Part shown: one piece after another, positions 1 to 5,970 of the stretch
How the letters are laid out: each line of letters opens with the position of its first letter
How positions within the stretch are numbered: the stretch's first letter is position 1
Assembly: GCA_007117945.1 (NCBI GenBank)
Contig: SKTN01000405.1
Coordinates: forward strand, 1 to 8,544
From: Nitriliruptoraceae bacterium
GTDB lineage: Bacteria > Actinomycetota > Nitriliruptoria > Nitriliruptorales > Nitriliruptoraceae
Direction of reading: 5' to 3'
DNA: 8,544 nt
The notes under the pieces: generated by a model
Database searches by the model: none
What the model was told of the DNA's origin: nothing
The model's input: the letters and a program-made list of their open reading frames with translations, nothing else
Program-made: the position numbers and the translations under genes

Positions 1-56
1 CTCTGGCCCAGCTGCGGACCACCTTGGTGCGGTCGGAGTCGGCGTCGCCTGCAGAA

Positions 57-94
57 GTGGTCGGTCCCTGGGCTCTCGCCCAGGGACCGACCAC
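57..94. terminator. Perfect 16-bp inverted repeat, probable terminator of a gene left of the window
   Basis: The left arm (57-72, GTGGTCGGTCCCTGGG) is the exact reverse complement of the right arm (79-94), around a 6-nt loop CTCTCG. A stem this long and GC-rich would be very stable in RNA. Neither strand shows a proper U-tract: the plus side continues CTCACC, and the minus side continues TTCTGC with only two T's. No plus-strand stop codon occurs in any frame between 1 and 56, so a plus-strand gene it serves must have ended before position 1. High-GC actinobacteria often use U-poor hairpin terminators, so this is the favoured reading. A protein-binding palindrome or an RNA-stability element is possible. 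Confidence 0.6.
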
Positions 95-215
95 CTCACC
101 GCCGCGCAGAACCCGTGGCCGCCGCCCAGCGCCCGTGACCGCACGCGGCCAGGCCCCGCCGAGCCGGCGTCGCGGCGACCGGAGCGCGGCCGCCGCCCCC
201 CTCGGGTGGTGCCAG

Positions 216-243
216 TAGGCTCCGACGGTCAGCCGAGTGGAGG
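216..243 (+). promoter_or_regulatory. Possible -10 element and Shine-Dalgarno site ahead of the MOSC gene
   Basis: A TAnnnT-type hexamer (TAGGCT, 216-221) lies in the otherwise featureless stretch 95-252. No convincing -35 hexamer sits about 17 nt upstream, so the promoter is only a candidate. It is placed where the plus-strand cluster would need one. The GGAGG at 239-243 is a strong ribosome binding site, 9 nt before the GTG at 253, and it decides that start. The ribosome site is much better supported than the -10. Confidence 0.35.
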
Positions 244-252
244 CGATCGCGC

Positions 253-777
253 GTGGATGGTTCGACCCGTGCCCTGGTGGACGCCGTCCCCCAGCGCGGC
301 CGTCTCACCCACATCCTCCTGCGCCCGGAGCGTCGCGCAGCGGTGCGCAGCGTGGACCGCGCGACCGTGGTCGCCGGCCTGGGTCTGACCGGGGACCACC
401 GGGCGAAGGACCGTGCGCCGGACCCCGCAGCCAAGCGCCAGATCACCCTGCTGCAGGCCGAGCACCTGCCGGTGGTGGCCGCGCTCCTCGGCCGCAGCGC
501 AGCCGGGGAGGACGCGGGTGGCGCGTCGTTGGACCCCGCGCTGCTGCGCCGCAACCTGGTGGTCGCCGGCATCAACCTCGCCTCCCTGCGCGACCGCCGC
601 TTCACGATCGGTGCGGTCACCCTGGAAGGCACGGGCTGGTGCCACCCGTGCTCGCGCATGGAGGAGGCCCTCGGCCCCGGTGGCTTCCAGGCGATGCGTG
701 GTCACGGCGGCCTGACCGCACGGGTCCTGACCGACGGCACCCTCACGGTCGACGACCCCGTACTGATCGACGCATAG
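253..777 (+). CDS. MOSC domain-containing protein
   Basis: This 174-residue protein is a stand-alone MOSC domain, the fold named after the C-terminal domain of molybdenum cofactor sulfurase. Visible family signatures are GLTGDHR near residues 43-49, a cysteine pair C130-H-P-C133 followed by SRMEEALGPGG, and GHGGLTARV near the C-terminus. One of these cysteines is the expected sulfur- or ligand-carrying residue. MOSC proteins are thought to handle sulfur or molybdenum-cofactor chemistry, but small stand-alone members mostly lack a proven substrate. There is no signal peptide or membrane segment, so it should be cytoplasmic. The GTG start has GGAGG at 239-243. It is first in a plus-strand cluster with the glycosidase gene 16 nt downstream. 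Family assignment is firm; the biochemical role is unknown. Confidence 0.9.
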   Translation: MDGSTRALVDAVPQRGRLTHILLRPERRAAVRSVDRATVVAGLGLTGDHRAKDRAPDPAAKRQITLLQAEHLPVVAALLGRSAAGEDAGGASLDPALLRRNLVVAGINLASLRDRRFTIGAVTLEGTGWCHPCSRMEEALGPGGFQAMRGHGGLTARVLTDGTLTVDDPVLIDA

Positions 778-793
778 CCCCGTTGGAGCCCAC

Positions 794-3304
794 ATGCCGG
801 ACCGCACCACCGACACCCCCGACAGCCCCGACACCTCCCCCGACGGCCCCTCCGATGCCCAGCGCATCGTGGCGGACCTCGATCTGGAGACCAAGGTGCG
901 GCTGCTGTCGGGCACCGACAAGTGGCACACCGAGGGCATCCCCGCGGCGGGTGTTGCACCCATCATGCTCGCCGACGGGCCCCACGGGCTACGGAAGCAG
1001 CCGAAGGAGGGCGATCACCTCGGCCTCGGGGGCTCCGTGCCGGCCACCTGCTTCCCCACGGCGGTGACCCTGGCCTCCAGCTGGGACCCCGCACTGCTCG
1101 AAGGGGTCGGGGCGGCGCTCGGACGCGAGGCGCGGGCCCAGGGCGTCTCCGTACTGCTCGGCCCCGGGTTGAACCTCAAGCGCCACCCCGCTGGCGGGCG
1201 CAACTTCGAGTACCTCAGCGAGGACCCGCTGCTCGCCGGCCGCCTGGCTGGCGCCCTGGTCCGCGGGGTGCAGTCCGAAGGAGTGGGTGCCTGCAGCAAG
1301 CACTTCGCCAGCAACCACCAGGAGACCTTCCGGATGGTGGTGGACACCCTGGTGGACGAGCGCACCCTGCGGGAGCAGGAGCTCAGGGCCTTCGAGATCG
1401 CCGTCACCGAGGGCCGTCCCTGGACGGTGATGTGCGCCTACAACCGGCTGAACGGCACCTACTGCTCCGATCACCGCTGGTTGCTCACCGAGGTGCTGCG
1501 CGACGAGTGGGGCTTCGACGGGCTGGTCATGACCGACTGGGCCGCCATGAACGATCGCACCGCGGCCACGCGCGCGGGGTGTGACCTGGAGATGCCGGGC
1601 AGCAGCGGCGCCTTCGACGCCGAGACCCTGGCCGCGGTCCGTGCCGGTGACCTCGACGAGGCCGACGTCGACCGGTGCGCCGTCCGTGTGGTCGATCTGC
1701 TGCTGCGCGCCGCGGCCAACCGCGACCCGGGCGCCACCTACGACCCGGACGCCCACCACGCCCTGGCCCGCCGTGCCGCGGCAGCGGGCACGGTGCTGCT
1801 GACCAACGACGGGACCCTGCCGCTGGCAACCGGCGGACCCGCGTCCGAGGGCGACCCTGACCACGTCGCGACCCTCAGGTCGGTCGCACTGCTCGGCGCC
1901 TTCGCCACCCGGCCGCGCTTCCAGGGTGCCGGCAGTTCCCAGGTCAACCCACACCGCGTCGACGACCTGCGCAGCAGCCTGACCGAACGGTGGTCGGCCA
2001 GCCAGGTGCGCTACTCCCCCGGCTACGCCCCCTCCTCGGGTGCCACGACCGACCACCTCGTGGCCGAGGCCGTCGCCGCCGCCATCGACGCCGAGGTGGC
2101 CGTCATCGTCGCAGGGCTCCCCGGCAGCTACGAGTCCGAGGGCTTCGACCGCGAGCACCTCGCCCTGCCGCCCGGTCACACCCGCCTCATCGAGGCCGTG
2201 CTGGACACGGGTACACCCACGGTGGTGGTGCTGCTCAACGGTGCTCCCGTCGTCCTGCCCTGGGCACACCGCGCCGCCGCGATCGTGGAGGGCTACCTCG
2301 GCGGGCAGGCGGGCGGCGCCGCCCTGGCCGACGTGCTGCTCGGGGATGCCGAGCCCGGTGGCCGGCTCGCGGAGTCCTTCCCCGCCGCCGTGGCCGACCT
2401 GCCGGCCCACGCCGACTTCGCCACCCACCCCAAGCAGGTCCAGCACCGCGAGGGGCCCCTCATCGGGTACCGCTTCCACGACACCGCGGGCACGCCCGCC
2501 GCCTTCCCCTTCGGCCACGGGCTGAGCTACACGACCTTCGACATCTCCGAGGTGGAGGTCTTCGGCGCGGGCACCGACCGCACGGTCACCGCCACCGTGA
2601 CCAACACCGGCGATCGCGCCGGCAGCGAGGTGGTGCAGCTCTACCTCCGCAGCCCCAGGGGCACCCTGTGGCGCGCCGACAAGGCGCTGGTCGGCCACGC
2701 CAAGGTCCACCTCGACCCCGGGCAGACGCAGACGGTGGAGCTCACCCTCGACCGGCGGAGCTTCGCGATCTACGACGTCGCCCAGGCGGCCTGGCTGGTG
2801 GAGGCCGGCAGCTACGAACTGCTGCTCGGGCGCTCCTCCACCGACATCCTCGCCACCGAGACCATCACCGTGGACTCCGCCGACGTGCTCACCCCCGGTC
2901 CCATCCCGGAGGGTCACCGCGCCACCGAGCAGGAGTTCGCCCGTCTCCTCGGCCGCGGCGAGGTACCGGCGCCGGACCCCGTACAGCCCTTCACCCGTAA
3001 CACCCCCGTCGCCGACCTCGACGCCACCGCCCTGGGCGCACGGGTCCAGCAGCTGCTCCTGGTCGGGGCACGCCGCAAGGTCGAGCGCGACGTCCCCGCG
3101 GAGGACGAGGCGATGCACCGGATGTTCGAGTCGGTGCTCAGGGAGGCGCCCCTGCGGGCGATCGCCCTGCTGGGCGACGGGAAGCCGTCCCTGCGGACCA
3201 TCGACGCCGTGCTCGACGTGCTCAACGGGCGACTGCGCGACCAGATGGAGGCCGGCGTGACGCGGATCCGCCAACTGCTCAAGCTCGACGACGACCCCCG
3301 CTGA
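794..3304 (+). CDS. Glycoside hydrolase family 3 protein, probable beta-glucosidase
   Basis: This 836-residue protein is a retaining exo-acting glycosidase that probably removes beta-linked glucose from the non-reducing ends of oligosaccharides or glycosides. The GH3 N-terminal barrel spans roughly residues 30-300, with DGPHGLRKQ, the sugar-binding KHFASNHQE, and the nucleophile D248 in VMTDWAA. The GH3 C-terminal domain follows at roughly 340-580, with ESEGFDREHL, where E449 is the likely acid/base by comparison with Thermotoga Bgl3B, and FPFGHGLSYTTF. A fibronectin III-like domain covers about 585-690 (EVVQLYL to LLLGRSS). The last 120 or so residues form an extra alpha-rich tail (APLRAIALLGDGKPS, LDVLNGRLRDQ) that I recall from a subset of bacterial GH3 enzymes. 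There is no signal peptide, so the substrate is presumably imported. The ATG is preceded by GGAG at 785-788. Beta-xylosidase or another GH3 specificity cannot be excluded. Confidence 0.95.
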   Translation: MPDRTTDTPDSPDTSPDGPSDAQRIVADLDLETKVRLLSGTDKWHTEGIPAAGVAPIMLADGPHGLRKQPKEGDHLGLGGSVPATCFPTAVTLASSWDPALLEGVGAALGREARAQGVSVLLGPGLNLKRHPAGGRNFEYLSEDPLLAGRLAGALVRGVQSEGVGACSKHFASNHQETFRMVVDTLVDERTLREQELRAFEIAVTEGRPWTVMCAYNRLNGTYCSDHRWLLTEVLRDEWGFDGLVMTDWAAMNDRTAATRAGCDLEMPGSSGAFDAETLAAVRAGDLDEADVDRCAVRVVDLLLRAAANRDPGATYDPDAHHALARRAAAAGTVLLTNDGTLPLATGGPASEGDPDHVATLRSVALLGAFATRPRFQGAGSSQVNPHRVDDLRSSLTERWSASQVRYSPGYAPSSGATTDHLVAEAVAAAIDAEVAVIVAGLPGSYESEGFDREHLALPPGHTRLIEAVLDTGTPTVVVLLNGAPVVLPWAHRAAAIVEGYLGGQAGGAALADVLLGDAEPGGRLAESFPAAVADLPAHADFATHPKQVQHREGPLIGYRFHDTAGTPAAFPFGHGLSYTTFDISEVEVFGAGTDRTVTATVTNTGDRAGSEVVQLYLRSPRGTLWRADKALVGHAKVHLDPGQTQTVELTLDRRSFAIYDVAQAAWLVEAGSYELLLGRSSTDILATETITVDSADVLTPGPIPEGHRATEQEFARLLGRGEVPAPDPVQPFTRNTPVADLDATALGARVQQLLLVGARRKVERDVPAEDEAMHRMFESVLREAPLRAIALLGDGKPSLRTIDAVLDVLNGRLRDQMEAGVTRIRQLLKLDDDPR

Positions 3305-3320
3305 ACCGGGAGCACCGACG

Positions 3321-3773
3321 GTGCAGCAGGTCCGGTTCCCCGACGGCAGCCTCGTGCGGGCGGTCGGCCTGCACGAGCGTGCGGTCAACGCCGCGTGGCG
3401 TGAGCACGGGCTGTACCTCGACGCCCGCTGGGCACCCACCTGGCCTGCCGAGGTGGTCGACTGGCCCGACCTCTCGCTCCCGACGGAGACGCAGGCGGCC
3501 ACGACCGCCATCGTCCGCGCGCACCGCCTCGCACGCACCGGGGTGCACGTGGAGATCGGTTGCCTGGCCGGGCGGGGACGGACCGGCACGGTCCTGGCCT
3601 GCATCGCGGTGCTCGCCGGGATCGCGGCCGGCGACGCCGTCACCTGGGTGCGCCGTCACCACCTCCCGGGGGCGGTGGAGACCGCAGCCCAGGAGGCCTG
3701 GGTGACCACGTTCGCCGATCGCGCCGCCCGCCTCGACCCGCCCGCGGTCGATACGCCGGGCGGTGCTCAGTAG
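3321..3773 (+). CDS. Protein-tyrosine-phosphatase-like protein (CX5R family)
   Basis: This 150-residue protein carries the cysteine phosphatase signature C81-L-A-G-R-G-R87-T-G-T, with C81 as nucleophile and R87 binding phosphate. D50 in VDWPDLSLP is a plausible general acid. The usual histidine before the cysteine is glycine here (EIGC). I recall this as common in a group of small actinobacterial phosphatases that share the WxPxW segment, a downstream VLAG-AVTWVR helix and an AVET motif, all visible here. It is soluble with no membrane segment. The substrate is unknown: protein phosphotyrosine, a phosphoinositide or a small phosphoester are all possible. The GTG start has GGGAG at 3308-3312, 8 nt upstream, and lies 16 nt after the glycosidase stop, suggesting co-transcription. 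Its last codons overlap the end of the convergent moeZ. Confidence 0.85.
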   Translation: MQQVRFPDGSLVRAVGLHERAVNAAWREHGLYLDARWAPTWPAEVVDWPDLSLPTETQAATTAIVRAHRLARTGVHVEIGCLAGRGRTGTVLACIAVLAGIAAGDAVTWVRRHHLPGAVETAAQEAWVTTFADRAARLDPPAVDTPGGAQ

Positions 3774-4942
3774 ACCGGGATCGTGTCGTCGACCTGGCGG
3801 CTGTAGGCGTTGATCCCGCCGCGCATGGAGCGTGCCTTGAAGCCCGCCCCGCGCAGCAGCTCCGTGGACTCCAGCGAGCGCACCCCCGAGCGGCAGTGCA
3901 CCACGTACTCCTTGGTGGGGTCGAGCTCGGAGAGCCGCCCGGCCAGGGTGTCCTTGGGGATCAGGGTGGCACCGGGGATCCGGTTGATGTCGTACTCGTG
4001 GGGCTCACGCACGTCGATGAGCGCCACGTCGGGCTTGTCGGCGATCTCCGCGTACTCCGTGGGCAGGATCTCCACGTCCGCCAGCGAGAGGTCCACCTCC
4101 TGCACCCGGTCATGGGAGGGCACCCCGCAGAACTCCTCGTAGTCGATCAGCTCCGTGACCGTCGGGTCGTCACCGCACACGGGGCAGTCGGGGTCCTTGC
4201 GCACGGTGACGTACATCCACTCCTGCGCCAGGGCGTCGTACAGCCCCAGACGCCCGATCATCGGCTCGCCGATGCCGGTGATGAGCTTGATGCCCTCGAT
4301 GCCCTGGGCGGTGCCGATGTGGCCGGCCATGATCCCGAGCACGCCGCCCTCGGCGCAGTTGGGCACCATCCCCGGCGGTGGGGGCTCGGGGAACATGCAC
4401 CGGTAGCAGGGGCCCTCGGCCGCGTGGAACACGCTGAGCTGGCCCTCGAACCGGAAGATCGACCCGTAGACGTTGGGGACGCCGAGCAGGACGCAGGCGT
4501 CGTTGACCAGGTAGCGGGTGGGGAAGTTGTCCGTGCCGTCGATCACCAGGTCGTAGCCCTCGATGATCCCCAGGGCGTTCTCGGAGGTCAGGAAGCTGCG
4601 GTGCTCCACCACCTCGACGTGGGGGTTGACCTCGGTGATCGACGCGCGGGCGGAGTCGATCTTGTGGGTGCCGATGTCGGAGGTGCCGTGGATGATCTGG
4701 CGCTGCAGGTTGGAGGCGTCGACCACGTCGTCGTCGACCAGGCCGATCGTGCCCACACCGGCCGCGGCGAGGTAGAGCGCCAGGGGCGAACCGAGCCCAC
4801 CGGTGCCCACCAGGAGCACACGGGCGGCCTTGAGCCGCTCCTGCCCCTCGATCCCGACGTCGGGGATGATCAGGTGGCGGGAGTAGCGCGCGATCTCCTC
4901 ATGGGACAGGGGCTCGCGGCGGTCGACGATCGGTGCAGACAT
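3767..4942 (-). CDS. moeZ: Adenylyltransferase/sulfurtransferase MoeZ (E1-like domain fused to rhodanese)
   Basis: This 391-residue protein closely matches mycobacterial MoeZ in length and layout. It adenylates the C-terminal glycine of ubiquitin-like sulfur carriers (MoaD, ThiS or CysO type) and converts it to a thiocarboxylate for molybdopterin, thiamine or cysteine synthesis. The ThiF/MoeB domain fills residues 15-260: SRHLIIPDVG, nucleotide loop GTGGLGS (46-52), acidic D70, NLQRQ, IDGTDN with D138, and C196 in PNCAEGGVLG. Two CxxC pairs, C179/C182 and C253/C256, should bind zinc. The rhodanese domain (about 290-388) has its persulfide cysteine C350 in VVHCRSGVRS. The chosen ATG (4940-4942) has AGGA 6 nt upstream and starts like relatives; an in-frame GTG at 4993 would add 17 residues without good support. 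It follows sufT after 94 nt, so it may be read from the SUF operon or from its own promoter. Confidence 0.95.
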   Translation of the reverse strand: MSAPIVDRREPLSHEEIARYSRHLIIPDVGIEGQERLKAARVLLVGTGGLGSPLALYLAAAGVGTIGLVDDDVVDASNLQRQIIHGTSDIGTHKIDSARASITEVNPHVEVVEHRSFLTSENALGIIEGYDLVIDGTDNFPTRYLVNDACVLLGVPNVYGSIFRFEGQLSVFHAAEGPCYRCMFPEPPPPGMVPNCAEGGVLGIMAGHIGTAQGIEGIKLITGIGEPMIGRLGLYDALAQEWMYVTVRKDPDCPVCGDDPTVTELIDYEEFCGVPSHDRVQEVDLSLADVEILPTEYAEIADKPDVALIDVREPHEYDINRIPGATLIPKDTLAGRLSELDPTKEYVVHCRSGVRSLESTELLRGAGFKARSMRGGINAYSRQVDDTIPVY

Positions 4943-4978
4943 GACGGGTCCTGATGCGGTGCGGTGGGCGGGAGTATC

Positions 4979-4997
4979 CCGGGTGGTTCGCACCCGG
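4979..4997. repeat. Small inverted repeat between sufT and moeZ
   Basis: CCGGGTG (4979-4985) and CACCCGG (4991-4997) form a 7-bp stem around the loop GTTCG in the 94-nt gap between sufT and moeZ. No T-run follows on either strand. It could be a weak terminator or processing site that lowers moeZ expression relative to the suf genes, or a chance structure in GC-rich DNA. If moeZ started at the GTG at 4993, much of this would be coding. Confidence 0.3.
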
Positions 4998-5036
4998 TTG
5001 CGGTCCCGGCGTGGGAAGGGTGGGAACCCGTGGGGG

Positions 5037-5492
5037 CTAGACGTTCATCCCCATCGCCCGCAGTTCCTCACGCACGTAGTCCGCGATCATCGAGGTGTCC
5101 CAGGGCGGGGTGAAGGTGAACTCCACCTCGACGCGGTCGACGCCGGGCATCGCGCCGAGGATCACCGAGCACTGCTGGTGGATCACCTCGGTCAGGGGAC
5201 AGCCCATGGAGGTCAGGGTCATCAGCACGTGGGCGTAGCCGCGCTCGGGCTTGGTGACCTCGTAGACCAGCCCCAGGTCGACGATGTTGTAGCCGATCTC
5301 CGGGTCCACCACGGCGCGCAGGCCGTTCATGAGGTCCTGGGAGGACGGCATACCGTCCTCCTCCAGGGGCAGGTCCTCGAAGGGGTGGCGCTGGCGCGTG
5401 GGTTGCTCGGCGGGTGCCTGCCCGTCGGGCGTGTCGTACTCGGGCACCTCGTCGTCGCGGGTGGCGGTCGTGGTCTGGTCGTGGGTGCTCAC
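5037..5492 (-). CDS. sufT: SufT-like Fe-S assembly protein (MIP18/DUF59 family)
   Basis: This 151-residue protein carries the DUF59/MIP18 domain at about residues 52-151. The domain has DPEIGYNIVDLGLVY (63-77), the conserved C98 in LTSMGCPLTEVI, and PPWD (129-132). SufT proteins take part in Fe-S cluster maturation or delivery and commonly follow sufU in actinobacterial SUF operons, as here. Residues 1-47 are a polar, probably disordered extension, longer than usual for the family. The GTG at 5490-5492 has GAGGAG (5498-5503) 5 nt upstream. Another GTG at 5496-5498 would overlap the sufU stop as GTGA but has no free ribosome site. An internal ATG at 5349-5351 has a strong GGAGGAGG (5357-5364) and would give a 104-residue protein of typical size. 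G/C-rich third positions in the extension favour the longer form. Confidence 0.9.
   Translation of the reverse strand: MSTHDQTTTATRDDEVPEYDTPDGQAPAEQPTRQRHPFEDLPLEEDGMPSSQDLMNGLRAVVDPEIGYNIVDLGLVYEVTKPERGYAHVLMTLTSMGCPLTEVIHQQCSVILGAMPGVDRVEVEFTFTPPWDTSMIADYVREELRAMGMNV
5357..5364 (-). promoter_or_regulatory. Strong internal Shine-Dalgarno sequence in sufT
   Basis: On the minus strand GGAGGAGG lies exactly 5 nt before an in-frame ATG at 5349-5351 (residue 48 of the long SufT form). It also encodes the run L-E-E-D, so it could be a coincidence of Glu codons. If used, it would start translation right at the conserved DUF59 domain and skip the 47-residue polar extension. Confidence 0.4.
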
Positions 5493-5494
5493 GG

Positions 5495-5959
5495 TCACTC
5501 CTCGTGGGTGACGGTGTGGGCGCTCGAGCCGCGCTCATAGGTCTCGATGGCGTCCTTGAGGGCCATCCAGCCGAGCAGCGCACACTTGACGCGGACGGGG
5601 AACTTCGCCACACCGGTGAAGGCGATGCCGTCGCCGAGGTCGTCGGCGCGGGCCGGCTCCTCGCCGTGCATCATCAGCCGGAAATCCTCTGCGAGATCGA
5701 GGGCGTCCTTGAGCTCCCGACCCTTCGTGGCGTCGGTCATCGCCGAGGCGGAGGCCTGGCTGATGGAGCAGCCCTCGCCGTCGAACACCACCGCATCGAG
5801 GTGGCCCTCGGCCACCCGGATGCGCAGGTCCATCTCGTCCCCGCACAGCGGGTTGGAGTGGTGGACGTGGACGGCCTCGTCCTCGAGGGTTGGCGCCCGG
5901 TTGTGGGGCTTGCGGTAGTGATCCAGGATGATCTCCTGGTACAGGTCCTCCATCGACAC
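5495..5959 (-). CDS. sufU: SufU, zinc-dependent sulfur acceptor for SufS
   Basis: This 154-residue protein is SufU of the IscU-like fold. It is a zinc protein that takes persulfide sulfur from SufS and passes it into SUF Fe-S assembly, in contrast to the scaffold role of IscU. The ligands seen in Bacillus SufU are all present with near-identical spacing: C39 and D41 in NPLCGDE, C64 in GEGCSISQASASAM, and C126 in VRVKCALLGW. The SufU-type insertion between the second and third cysteines (roughly residues 80-112) is present, separating it from IscU. I chose the GTG at 5957-5959 (MSMEDLYQEI) because AGGAG at 5966-5970 lies 6 nt upstream; the ATG two codons later would be 12 nt away. It starts 11 nt after the sufS stop and ends 2 nt before sufT, so the three are surely one transcript. 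Confidence 0.95.
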   Translation of the reverse strand: MSMEDLYQEIILDHYRKPHNRAPTLEDEAVHVHHSNPLCGDEMDLRIRVAEGHLDAVVFDGEGCSISQASASAMTDATKGRELKDALDLAEDFRLMMHGEEPARADDLGDGIAFTGVAKFPVRVKCALLGWMALKDAIETYERGSSAHTVTHEE

Positions 5960-5970
5960 GGCGGGCTCCT

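Noticed and set aside
1..56. Possible end of an RNA gene or coding region at the left edge
   Set aside because: I looked for a tRNA T-loop and CCA end and for stop codons on the plus strand and found none convincing. Too little sequence is present to call anything.
24..218. 64-codon open frame near the left edge
   Set aside because: It runs through the perfect hairpin, has no ribosome site, and encodes an Arg/Pro/Ala-rich peptide without any pattern.
989..3643. Very long open frame (884 codons) on the minus strand, opposite the GH3 gene
   Set aside because: It is antisense to a GH3 enzyme with every expected motif. Its translation is Gly/Val/Ala/Arg-rich with no domain pattern, as expected for a mirror frame in high-GC DNA.
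3560..4954. 464-codon plus-strand open frame opposite moeZ
   Set aside because: The opposite strand encodes a complete MoeZ with intact motifs. This frame has low-complexity His/Gly/Val/Asp-rich composition typical of a shadow frame.
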